Positions 1 through 5,619 of a stretch of 6,563 nucleotides of DNA are shown here, one piece after another. This DNA is from Chloroflexota bacterium (GTDB lineage Bacteria > Chloroflexota > Dehalococcoidia > Lucifugimonadales > Australimonadaceae): contig JACZSI010000101.1 in assembly GCA_022574265.1 (NCBI GenBank), positions 1 through 6,563 on the forward strand, written 5' to 3'. Within the stretch, counting starts at the first letter, position 1; each line of letters begins with the position of its first letter. A program made the position numbers and the translations under genes. The notes below the pieces were generated by a model. The model was not told where the DNA came from and did no database searches. It worked only from the letters and a program-made list of their open reading frames with translations.

Positions 1-866
1 CCTTCATCGTCTTGGACTTCGGCGAGGGCAAGGAATACAGGATCAACATCGACACCGATGATGGTGGTTCCCTCGACGGGCCTGCTGACAAGATCGACGG
101 CATAGAGATCGACACGCACGACACGGTCACGCTCACCAGCGTGGAGCTGGACGGCGTGGACGTGAGTGGCCAGGTGGGCAGGAGGGACGACGACTCCTTC
201 GTGATCGCCCTCCGCAACCTGGCTGTTGGCGAGTACACGCTGACGTGCACGGCCGTGGATGAGGTGGGGAACGACATCGATGCGGACAACTGTAAGTTCG
301 ACTTCGAGGTCGTGGAGCGCGGCGACTACGAAGTGCCGCTCAACCCCGGCTGGAACCTGGTGTCGCTGCCAGGCACGCCTGCGGACCCGGCCATCGACTC
401 GGTGCTCCCGAGCTCGATGAGCGCATCAAGGGTTCTGCAGTGGGTGGACGGCGCCTTCGAGGTGGCCGAGCGCGGCGACGACGGGATGTGGGACCCGAGC
501 GGCCAGATCACTGAGATCACTGCAGGCCCCGGCTACTGGGTGTTCACGACCGCCTTCGAGGACATCGAGACGCTCATCCCGGAGCGGTCCCCGGCAACGG
601 TGCTGCCGACCGTGGATATCGTGGGCGGCTGGAACCTGGTCGGTATCGTCGACCTGGCCCAAGCGGACGCCGGCGACGCGCCGGGAGGCGCGGGAGATGT
701 GTTGCCCAGTGCGTACTTCGCCAGCCTCACGTGGTCCGTGGCGTACAGCTACGACACGACCTCGGGCCTATGGACCAAGTACACAGGTGCGGACGAAGAC
801 GACAGCGTCGTAAACGGCAAGGGCTACTGGATCTGGGCGACCAAGGCAGGCACGCTGGTCCCGTAG
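1..866 (+). CDS. Secreted/surface protein with Ig-like region and GWNLV/GYW repeats (C-terminal part, 5' end outside window)
   Basis: The reading frame is open from the first complete codon (position 3) with no stop before the TAG at 864-866, so the gene starts upstream of the window; the TTG at 12 is not convincing as a start. Numbering from that TTG, residues about 20-100 look like a beta-rich Ig/Big-type domain (GEYTLTCTAVDEVGN). It has two cysteines, C79 and C94, that could form a disulfide. Two units follow, each opening with GWNLV (residues 113 and 206) and closing with a GYW motif (GPGYWVF near 172, GKGYWIW near 269). The chain is acidic and rich in Asp, Gly and Thr, as is typical of exported proteins. 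There is no C-terminal membrane helix or LPXTG-like signal; the protein simply ends GTLVP. I recall similar GWNL(V/I) repeats in surface or adhesin-like proteins of Chloroflexota. Substrate and partners are unknown. The extracellular location is inferred, because the signal peptide would lie outside the window. The gene ends 39 bp before a strong terminator. Confidence 0.75.
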   Translation, partial: FIVLDFGEGKEYRINIDTDDGGSLDGPADKIDGIEIDTHDTVTLTSVELDGVDVSGQVGRRDDDSFVIALRNLAVGEYTLTCTAVDEVGNDIDADNCKFDFEVVERGDYEVPLNPGWNLVSLPGTPADPAIDSVLPSSMSASRVLQWVDGAFEVAERGDDGMWDPSGQITEITAGPGYWVFTTAFEDIETLIPERSPATVLPTVDIVGGWNLVGIVDLAQADAGDAPGGAGDVLPSAYFASLTWSVAYSYDTTSGLWTKYTGADEDDSVVNGKGYWIWATKAGTLVP

Positions 867-905
867 GCACGATGCCCTAGCCCCGCTGTTACACGGAGAA
901 GATAG

Positions 906-938
906 GAAGCCCCCCTCCCAGCCTGGGAGGGGGGCTTC
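906..938 (+). terminator. Intrinsic terminator after the surface-protein gene
   Basis: A perfect 15-bp stem pairs GAAGCCCCCCTCCCA (906-920) with TGGGAGGGGGGCTTC (924-938) across a 3-nt loop GCC. It is followed by the moderately T-rich TCTCTTTC. It lies 39 bp after the stop of the surface-protein gene and faces a convergent gene. The stem alone would be symmetric, but the T-rich tail is on the plus-strand side, so it best serves the plus-strand gene. Confidence 0.85.
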
Positions 939-1005
939 TCTTTCGCCTGCGGTAACGAGGGGGGCGTCGTCCCGCAGGTGGCGAGGGCCAAGGACAACTA
1001 GCCGC

Positions 1006-1054
1006 GGAGAGGGACAACCCTCACCCCAGCCCTCTCCCTTGGGAAGGGAGAGGG
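1006..1054. repeat. REP-like GC-rich stem-loop element
   Basis: An 11-bp perfect inverted repeat, CCCTCTCCCTT (1030-1040) and AAGGGAGAGGG (1044-1054), encloses a GGG loop. It is preceded by CCCTCACCCCAG. The combination CCCTCACCCC...CCCTCTCCC...GGGAGAGGG resembles dispersed palindromic repeats I recall from many GC-rich bacterial genomes. A further GGAGAGGG at 1006-1013 can also pair with CCCTCTCC at 1030-1037, giving a competing fold. There is no T-tract on either side, so it is not a standard intrinsic terminator. Repeat status needs other copies in the genome, which are not visible here. Confidence 0.5.
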
Positions 1055-1245
1055 GGCTTGATGCCCCGGCTGCTATCCCCGCGCCTCCATCGGGGCAGAG
1101 GGGCCGCTCTGGGCCGGGTGGGGGGTTCTCAAGCGTTGATCGCGCTGGTCGTTGGCCGGAGCCCGCCGCTGCATCTGACGACCGCAGAGGGGCGCGCGGA
1201 CGCCCGAGCGGAGGTCGGGCTCGTATCGGTCGCGGTAGCGGGGTT

Positions 1246-1929
1246 CTAGGGCGTTGACGCGGCCGGCTGCAGCAGGGAGAGCTTCGTCTCCTCCGGCAGC
1301 GTGGCCCGCGTGACCGTGAGGCGGCTCACCGCCTCGGGCGCCTTCTCGCCGAGCTCGGCAAGGAAGGGCTTGAGCTCGCGGAGGCCGGCCTTGTTCCCTG
1401 GGTGGGCGAAGAGCATCGGCACGATGATGCGGGGAGAGATGCTGCTGACGAGCTCCACCGCCGCGTCCGCGGAGAGCCCGGTGGGGCTCCCGACGGGCAG
1501 CAGCAGGACGTGCGGAGAGCCGAGCTCCTCGATCTGGCGGTCCGAGAGCTGCCGCTCCGGATCACCGAGGTGACAGAGCACGATACCCTCGGCCTCGACG
1601 ACGAAGACGGTGTTCCAGGCTGGAGGCCTGTCTTCGGCCTCGTCATCGTCATCGCCTGCCCCGTCGCCGCGGGTCGTGCGTATGCCGCGCAGCTGTATGC
1701 CCGCGGCTTCGTACTCACCTGGGTCGGAGAAGACCACGGCGGGCTTATCGCCGGTCACGATGCTGACGGCGGCGTGGTGCGCGGCATCGCTGCTCAGCGT
1801 CACGACGTCCGCCTGTGTCTGCGCGGGCGGGATCGACAGGCCGAGCCCCGGCCCGAACGGGTCCATGATCACGGTGGTGTTGCCGGTACGCACGCGGAAG
1901 GCCGCGTGGCCGAGCCAGGTTAGCTCCAC
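1246..1929 (-). CDS. Metallo-beta-lactamase-fold protein (Lactamase_B_3/UlaG-like) with degenerate metal site
   Basis: The 227-aa product matches the small MBL-fold proteins often annotated as L-ascorbate-6-phosphate lactonase-like or 'Zn-dependent hydrolase'. Family landmarks are the N-terminal ELTWLGHAAFRV with a following MDPFG (residues 2-26), PGEYEAAGI (70-78), NTVFVVEAEG (106-115), CHLGD (119-123), LLPVGSP (143-149) and a final IIVPM (168-172). The usual HxHxDH zinc motif should follow VVTLS (42-46) but reads SDAAHH (47-52), so only the last His is kept in register. The late His of the family's PMH(Y/F) is Leu173. Asp123 is kept. Catalysis as a normal binuclear hydrolase is therefore doubtful. 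Residues 88-102 form an acidic, Asp-rich insert, probably a loop. The start is GTG at 1929, with GGAG 8 nt upstream, and lies 4 bp after the bioY stop, so the two are almost certainly cotranscribed. No biological substrate can be assigned. Confidence 0.8.
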   Translation of the reverse strand: MELTWLGHAAFRVRTGNTTVIMDPFGPGLGLSIPPAQTQADVVTLSSDAAHHAAVSIVTGDKPAVVFSDPGEYEAAGIQLRGIRTTRGDGAGDDDDEAEDRPPAWNTVFVVEAEGIVLCHLGDPERQLSDRQIEELGSPHVLLLPVGSPTGLSADAAVELVSSISPRIIVPMLFAHPGNKAGLRELKPFLAELGEKAPEAVSRLTVTRATLPEETKLSLLQPAASTP

Positions 1930-1933
1930 GAGC

Positions 1934-2566
1934 TCAGCTCCGTCCGCGGCCGATGAGCGCCCATGCTCCGGGCAGCGCGACGGCCGCTATGTACAGTTTG
2001 ATGAGGTCGCCGACGATGAAGGGGTAGAGCCCGAACACAAGCGCGTTGTCGAACGATCCGATCTTGTACCCGAGCCAGAGGAGCCCAGGCACGTAGATGA
2101 GCACGTTCGCGAGGAGCATGGCGACGGTGACGTACCAGCCGCGGTCCCAGCCGCGCTCGGACAGCCAGCCGACCGCATACGCCGCGGCGATGAAGCCGAC
2201 GATGTACCCGCCGCTCGCCAGGTCCCAGATGGGTGCGCCCGTGCCGGCCCAGGGGAAGATGAAGTGGACGAGCGACCCCTCCAGGGCCGCGGAGCCCGGC
2301 GCGAAGACGGGCAGGCCGACGGTCCCCCAGACGGCGTAGAGCCCGAGGCTCGCGGCGCCCCGCCACGCACCGAGCGCGCCGCCCGTCAGCAGCACCGCGA
2401 GGGTCTGTCCGGTGATCGGGACGGGCGTGAACGGCAGCTTGATCGCGATCTGGGCGAAAACGGCCACCAGCAGGCTGAAACCGACGATCAGAGCGACATC
2501 GCGCAGAATCCCCTTCCCGGGGAAGGCGACATCGATGAGCGTGGGTGCGTGGCGCGCTGCTTGCAC
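1934..2566 (-). CDS. bioY: Biotin transporter BioY (ECF S component)
   Basis: BioY is the membrane protein that captures biotin, either alone or with the ECF energising module (EcfA/EcfT). The sequence shows the family signature LPFTPVPITGQTLAVLL near the N-terminus, then LGAWRGAASLGLYAVWGTVGLPVF, a GGYIVGF segment and a C-terminal PFIVGDLIKLYIAA. About six hydrophobic segments are visible. The frame stays open upstream to 2794, but that extension (rich in Arg, Pro and Cys) is unlike BioY. I choose GTG at 2564-2566 because it gives a 210-aa protein of normal family length, has GAGG 10 nt upstream, and lies just downstream of a plausible -10 box. No ecfA, ecfT or biotin synthesis genes are in the window, so BioY either acts alone or shares an ECF module encoded elsewhere. 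The MBL-fold gene follows 4 bp after the stop, as the second gene of the same transcript. Confidence 0.9.
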   Translation of the reverse strand: MQAARHAPTLIDVAFPGKGILRDVALIVGFSLLVAVFAQIAIKLPFTPVPITGQTLAVLLTGGALGAWRGAASLGLYAVWGTVGLPVFAPGSAALEGSLVHFIFPWAGTGAPIWDLASGGYIVGFIAAAYAVGWLSERGWDRGWYVTVAMLLANVLIYVPGLLWLGYKIGSFDNALVFGLYPFIVGDLIKLYIAAVALPGAWALIGRGRS

Positions 2567-2600
2567 GCGGAGGGAACCTCTCGGCGGCGGGCTGCGACCG

Positions 2601-2630
2601 AGTATACAAGTCCACCCCGCCGCGATGCAT
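2601..2630 (-). promoter_or_regulatory. Putative bioY promoter
   Basis: On the minus strand, TATACT (complement of 2601-2606) matches the sigma-70 -10 consensus at five of six positions. It stands out in otherwise GC-rich DNA. The expected -35 position (about 2624-2629) reads TGCATC, which is poor, so an activator or a relaxed -35 may be involved. The predicted transcription start is near 2595, giving a leader of about 28 nt before the GTG at 2566. The -35 area lies inside a palindrome. Confidence 0.45.
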
Positions 2631-2659
2631 CGGCATGCCGGACGCGATTGCGCCAATCG
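2623..2659. promoter_or_regulatory. Palindrome cluster in the divergent region, possible operator
   Basis: Three dyads lie side by side: CGATGCATCG (2623-2632, perfect), CGGCATGCCG (2631-2640, perfect, sharing two bases with the first) and CGATTG-CGC-CAATCG (2645-2659). They cover the -35 region of bioY and lie between divergent genes, where repressors or activators commonly bind. None resembles the BirA, BioR or BioQ operators as I know them. Regulatory function is an inference from position and symmetry. Confidence 0.35.
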
Positions 2660-2823
2660 TGGCCGGTTCAGGGGTGTTGGGGGGTAGGCCTTGAGGGTTA
2701 GCCCGTTCCCGATTGCGTGCGCGCATTCTGTCGGCGGCCCGTGGCGGTTGGTACATTGGTTCGGGAGAGACTCGCGGACGGCGCGGCGCGCCATCGGGTG
2801 CTAGGCCCGCGAAGGAGGCAGAG

Positions 2824-3558
2824 ATGGCCATGACAGCGAGATTCCGGCGTTTCGACGTGCGCGTGGCACTGATCGGCGTGACCGCCGTGTTCTACGCGCT
2901 CACCTTCGCCCCGCTCTACGACGAGCTTGGGCCGGGGGTCGTTTCGCTGTCCGTCGTGCCGGTGGCGCTGGCTGGGTGGCTCTTCGGCCTGCGGGCCGGC
3001 CTGTTGGCGGGCGCGGTGGCTTTCCCGCTCAACACGGTCCTCCTGGGCCTGGAGGACGGCGCCAACCTCGATAGCGTGGTCTGGGGAGGGGCCGTGGCGG
3101 GGTCCGCGGCGCTCATGGTGGGGTCGGTGGCGGGCACGCTGCGTGACGTGACCGAGCGGCTGCACGCGGAGCTCGAGCGGCGGTGGGACGTCGACGGCTC
3201 CGTGCGGGCGTCGGAATCCACGCTCCGTCAGCTCGTCGAGCACGTGCCGGCCATGATCATGGCGGTGGCCAATGACGGCACGGTCACGTATGCGAACCGG
3301 GCCATCGGCGGTCTCGACGCGGCCCAGGTGCGGGGAGCGAACGTCTACAACTTCGTCCCGCGAGCGCACCGCGACCTGTTCCGCACCGCGCTCGAGCGCG
3401 CGTTCCGCGAGGGCGGCGAGACGGGATACGAGATCGCGGGGAGCGCCGACGACGAGCACCCGGTGCTGCACGTGCTGCGGTTCGGGCCGGTGAAGAAGGA
3501 CGGCCAGGTCGTCGCAACGACGCTGCTCAGCATCGACGTGTCGGACAGCCCCAAGTGA
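2824..3558 (+). CDS. Membrane-anchored PAS-domain protein without output domain
   Basis: The 244-aa product has four predicted membrane segments (about residues 13-33, 40-57, 58-76 and 84-105), a short charged helical linker (106-128, DVTERLHAELERRWDV), and a single PAS domain from about 130 to 240. PAS features include VPAMIMAVANDGTVTYANRA (141-160) and the closing strand DGQVVATTLLSIDVSD. The chain stops right after the PAS fold, with no kinase, GGDEF, EAL, HTH or phosphatase domain. It may sense a ligand or redox state and signal through a partner protein, but that is inference. The frame is open back to a TTG at 2713. I choose ATG at 2824 because GGAGG (2814-2818) sits 5 nt before it and the upstream part is Arg/Gly-rich and unlike a membrane protein. 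It is transcribed divergently from bioY. The next gene has its own promoter. No specific family name was recognised for the membrane part. Confidence 0.75.
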   Translation: MAMTARFRRFDVRVALIGVTAVFYALTFAPLYDELGPGVVSLSVVPVALAGWLFGLRAGLLAGAVAFPLNTVLLGLEDGANLDSVVWGGAVAGSAALMVGSVAGTLRDVTERLHAELERRWDVDGSVRASESTLRQLVEHVPAMIMAVANDGTVTYANRAIGGLDAAQVRGANVYNFVPRAHRDLFRTALERAFREGGETGYEIAGSADDEHPVLHVLRFGPVKKDGQVVATTLLSIDVSDSPK

Positions 3559-3591
3559 CACGGGCCGGCGGGCCGCCGCGCCGCCTTCTCG

Positions 3592-3621
3592 TTGACACGT
3601 TTTTCGGGCCCGCCGTAGAAT
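3592..3621 (+). promoter_or_regulatory. Sigma-70-type promoter of the bifunctional nuclease gene
   Basis: TTGACA (3592-3597) is a perfect -35 box. TAGAAT (3616-3621) matches the -10 consensus at five of six positions, with an 18-bp spacer. Predicted transcription starts near 3628, about 24 nt before the chosen ATG at 3652. This is the best promoter in the window. Upstream, 3560-3590 is very GC-rich with small inverted repeats, but there is no clear terminator for the PAS gene. Confidence 0.65.
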
Positions 3622-3651
3622 GATGAGACGTTCCGGGTGGACGGCCCGACT

Positions 3652-4341
3652 ATGCTTGAAATGGTCATCGATAGCATCCGCGTGAGCCTGATGAACTACC
3701 AACGCGTAGTCGTCTTGAAGCAGCGCGGCTCCGACCGGTTCCTGCCGATCTGGATCGGCTCGCCCGAGGCCGACGCGATCGCCGTCAAGCTCCAGGACGT
3801 CACACCCCCGCGCCCGCTGACGCACGACCTGCTCGGCTCCGTCATCAGCACGCTCGGCGCGAGCGTCGATCACGTGGTCGTCACCGACCTCTCGAACGAC
3901 ACGTTCTACGCGAAGCTCGTGCTGACCCTGAACGGCGGCGGCCAGACCGAGGTCGACTGCCGGCCGAGCGATGCGATCGCGGTCGCGGTGCGCGGCGGCT
4001 ACTCCGTCACGGGCGCCGACGGCGAGGAGAACTGGTTCCCCTCGCACGAGGAGGCCCAGAAGTTCCGGGAGAACGAGGGGCTCGACGCCACCGACGAGCG
4101 GTACGAGATCCGCGCCAAGGTGCCGATCCTCGTCGACGAGAGCGTCTTGGAAAAGGCGGGCATCGTGATGGACAAGGACGGCGGCACGGACACCCCGGAG
4201 CCCGGCACGCCTCCGAAGGCCGCACCGGCACACAAGCCGCTCTCCAAGGAGGAGCTCGAGCGCATGTCGGCGTTCACCGAGTTCCTCAAGGACCTGCCCG
4301 GCCTCGAGGACCTCGGCGAAACGCCGCGCTCGGGGTCCTGA
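3652..4341 (+). CDS. Bifunctional nuclease family protein (DUF151/BFN domain)
   Basis: Proteins with this domain are assigned RNase and DNase activity in plants and are widespread, poorly studied proteins in bacteria. The start MLEMVIDSIRVSLMNYQRVV is typical of the family, as are LPIWIG (31-36), EADAIA (39-44), RPLTHDLL (54-61), DCRPSDAIAVAVR (102-114) and KVPILVDESVLEKAGI (156-171). In most members the last two motifs are almost adjacent. Here about 41 residues (115-155), rich in charged residues, come between them. After 172 there is a Pro/Gly/Thr-rich linker and a helical, acidic tail (LSKEELERMSAFTEFLKDL). The start is ATG at 3652, 15 nt inside a longer frame from GTG 3637. It is preferred because the family begins at this point and the GTG would leave almost no leader after the predicted transcription start. 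The ribosome-binding site is weak (GGTGG, 11 nt upstream). A strong promoter precedes the gene and the atp operon follows. Confidence 0.88.
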   Translation: MLEMVIDSIRVSLMNYQRVVVLKQRGSDRFLPIWIGSPEADAIAVKLQDVTPPRPLTHDLLGSVISTLGASVDHVVVTDLSNDTFYAKLVLTLNGGGQTEVDCRPSDAIAVAVRGGYSVTGADGEENWFPSHEEAQKFRENEGLDATDERYEIRAKVPILVDESVLEKAGIVMDKDGGTDTPEPGTPPKAAPAHKPLSKEELERMSAFTEFLKDLPGLEDLGETPRSGS

Positions 4342-4408
4342 GCGCGGCCGCGAGGCTCGTTTCTCCGTCAACGGCCTTCCGCGCGCGTCTCGCCAGCAGC
4401 GTCATTCA

Positions 4409-4438
4409 TTGACCGTGGCGGAGCGCCCGTGATAGCCT
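4409..4438 (+). promoter_or_regulatory. Putative promoter of the ATP synthase operon
   Basis: TTGACC (4409-4414) is a good -35 box. Two -10 candidates exist: GATAGC (4431-4436, 16-bp spacer) or TAGCCT (4433-4438, 18-bp spacer). Both are mediocre. Transcription would start near 4443-4446, leaving a very short leader before the ATG at 4458. Just after the upstream stop, CGCGGCCGCG (4343-4352) is palindromic and is followed by GTTTCT (4359-4364), which is at best a weak terminator for the nuclease gene. Some read-through into atp is therefore possible. Confidence 0.45.
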
Positions 4439-4457
4439 TCGGCTTAGGCGCACCCCT

Positions 4458-4706
4458 ATGAATCGCAGGCCGTGGTGGGTTACAGCGGCCCAGTTCACGG
4501 GCATCGGCTGGTACTTAGCAGCCGCCATCGTGCTGCCCACCCTCGGTGGTGTGTGGCTCGACGATCGTGCCGGGACAACGCCGCTCTTCGTACTGCTGGG
4601 GATCCTTCTCGGAGTCACATTGGCCCTCTACGGCACGTACCGCATGGTGTCTTCCTTCCTGATGGGCGGCCGTGGCGCAGATCGCGGCGAGGGGCCCCGG
4701 CGATGA
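4458..4706 (+). CDS. atpI: AtpZ/AtpI family protein (ATP synthase accessory membrane protein)
   Basis: This 82-aa protein has two transmembrane helices: residues about 11-33 (QFTGIGWYLAAAIVLPTLGG) and 42-64 (PLFVLLGILLGVTLALYGTY). The intervening loop GVWLDDRAGTTP is the hallmark of the ATPase_gene1 (AtpZ/AtpI) family. Members are encoded at the head of F-type ATP synthase operons. They are reported to help c-ring assembly and, in some bacteria, to affect Mg2+/Ca2+ transport. It is nearer to the short AtpZ type than to the longer four-helix AtpI of E. coli, so the symbol is approximate. The start is ATG at 4458 with only a weak AGG 9 nt upstream. Its TGA overlaps the ATG of atpB (ATGA), indicating translational coupling. 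Confidence 0.85.
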   Translation: MNRRPWWVTAAQFTGIGWYLAAAIVLPTLGGVWLDDRAGTTPLFVLLGILLGVTLALYGTYRMVSSFLMGGRGADRGEGPRR

Positions 4707-5578
4707 TTCGCGCGCTGCTCCCCAAGCTCCCCATCGCACTCGTCGCCGGACTGGCGGTCGCCGGCTTGGCCCTGGGCGCCATCGGCGCGGCGCTGCTCGG
4801 CAACGAACCCTTCATCCGCGTCCCCGAGGTGCACCTCGCGCCGCAAGAGGTGTTCACGATCGGCGGGTTCACGGTCACCAACACGCTGCTCTCGGCCTGG
4901 CTGACGACGGTCGTCGTGCTGCTGATCTTCGGGCTCGGGTCGCGCAAGGCGGCGCTCGTGCCCGGGCGCATGCAGGGCGCCATCGAGATGCTGTTCGAGG
5001 CCCTCTACGGCTTCATCAAGGGGGTCGTTGGGGAGCGGTACGGGCGGGCCTTCTTCCCGATACTGGCCACGATGTTCATCTTCGTGGCGTTCAACGCGTG
5101 GATGGCGCTCCTGCCCATCTACCCGACGGTGGGCTTCAAGGCAGACGGCGCGGACTACGTGACGACGCACCTCCTGCGCTCGGCCGGCACGGACATCAAC
5201 CTGCCGCTGGCGCTCGCGATCATCTCGTTCGTCTTCGTCGAGGTGTGGGGTTTCAAGGCGCAGCGGTTCGGCTACCTCAAGGAGTTCTTCCGCTTCCGCA
5301 ACCCCATCGACTTCTTCGTCGGCGTGCTGGAGATCGTGAGCCACCTCATCCGGCTCGTCAGCTTCACCTTCCGCCTCTTCGGCAACATGGTCGCCGGTGA
5401 GATCATCCTGGTCATGATCACGTTCCTGCTGGTCTTCATGGCGCCCATCGCCTTCTATCTACTTGAGATACTCGTGGGTGGGGTCCAGGCGCTCATCTTC
5501 ATGGGTCTGACGTTGGTGTTCGCGTTCATGGCGGTGGCTCCGCACGGGGCGGACCACGAGGAAACACACGCTCCCTAG
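4703..5578 (+). CDS. atpB: F0F1 ATP synthase subunit a
   Basis: Subunit a forms the two ion half-channels against the c-ring in the membrane. The 291-aa product carries the essential arginine R224 in SFTFRLFGNMVAGE (equivalent to E. coli R210), together with N228, E233 (E. coli E219) and Q262 (E. coli Q252) in GGVQALIFMGLT. E255 sits at the position of E. coli H245, a common variant among bacteria. Five or more hydrophobic helices are evident. The first (residues 11-33) precedes a segment, VPEVHLAPQEVFTIGGFTVT, that likely lies at the outer face. The C-terminus, HGADHEETHAP, is His- and acid-rich. The ATG at 4703 overlaps the atpI stop, with GAGGGG 8 nt upstream. The frame is open further upstream, but that stretch is out-of-frame atpI sequence. 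Length and motifs are intact. Confidence 0.96.
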   Translation: MIRALLPKLPIALVAGLAVAGLALGAIGAALLGNEPFIRVPEVHLAPQEVFTIGGFTVTNTLLSAWLTTVVVLLIFGLGSRKAALVPGRMQGAIEMLFEALYGFIKGVVGERYGRAFFPILATMFIFVAFNAWMALLPIYPTVGFKADGADYVTTHLLRSAGTDINLPLALAIISFVFVEVWGFKAQRFGYLKEFFRFRNPIDFFVGVLEIVSHLIRLVSFTFRLFGNMVAGEIILVMITFLLVFMAPIAFYLLEILVGGVQALIFMGLTLVFAFMAVAPHGADHEETHAP

Positions 5579-5619
5579 GCCGAGGGGCCGGAGGGGCCAG
5601 AGAGGTAGGAGGAAGTCGC
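5579..5619 (+). promoter_or_regulatory. atpE translation-initiation region
   Basis: The 41-nt gap between atpB and atpE holds a tandem GAGGGGCC repeat (5582-5589 and 5591-5598) and then a long purine run containing AGGAGG (5607-5612), 7 nt before the ATG. This is the strongest Shine-Dalgarno sequence in the operon. It fits the need for many c subunits per complex. Confidence 0.6.

Larger units (their letters stand above)
867..1245. other. Convergent intergenic region, no credible gene
   Basis: These 379 bp separate two convergent genes. They contain the terminator at 906-938, the stem-loop element at 1006-1054, a small hairpin at 1202-1220 (GCCCGA/TCGGGC, 7-nt loop) just beyond the stop of the minus-strand MBL gene, and one copy of an imperfect direct repeat (1122-1144). 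Open frames here are short, Arg/Gly/Pro-rich and without ribosome-binding sites, as chance frames in GC-rich DNA usually are. No RNA gene was recognised. Confidence 0.7.

Noticed and set aside
1202..1220. Hairpin GCCCGA/TCGGGC as terminator of the bioY-MBL operon
   Set aside because: The stem is only 6 bp and the minus-strand downstream sequence is GC-rich with no T-tract, so it was left as a note, not a terminator.
1039..1257. Small plus-strand frames in the convergent intergenic region
   Set aside because: Composition is Gly/Arg/Pro-rich, there is no Shine-Dalgarno sequence, one frame starts within the stem-loop, and one overlaps the MBL stop. No protein-like pattern is seen.
1610..2701. 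363-aa plus-strand frame opposite bioY and the MBL gene
   Set aside because: It is low complexity, rich in Arg, Glu and Pro, has no ribosome-binding site, and lies antisense to two recognisable genes.
2748..2760. TTGGTACATTGGT as a promoter for the PAS gene
   Set aside because: TACATT could be a -10 box, but no acceptable -35 is found at 16-18 bp, and the direct TTGGT repeat is short.
2567..2794. N-terminal 76-residue extension of BioY from 2794
   Set aside because: The stretch is Arg/Pro/Cys-rich with no hydrophobic or BioY-like sequence, covers the probable bioY promoter, and would make the protein far longer than the family. GTG at 2566 has a ribosome-binding site and gives normal length.
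2713..2823. TTG at 2713 as start of the PAS protein
   Set aside because: The added 37 residues are Arg/Gly-rich and not membrane-like, whereas ATG 2824 has GGAGG at 5 nt.
2698..4371. Long 557-aa minus-strand frame opposite the PAS and nuclease genes
   Set aside because: It is Arg/His/Glu-rich, runs antisense across two convincing genes and a strong promoter, and resembles no protein. It is a GC-codon-bias shadow.
4628..5344. Minus-strand and alternate plus-strand frames over atpB
   Set aside because: They are His/Arg/Glu-rich compositional shadows of atpB, which is itself certain from its motifs.
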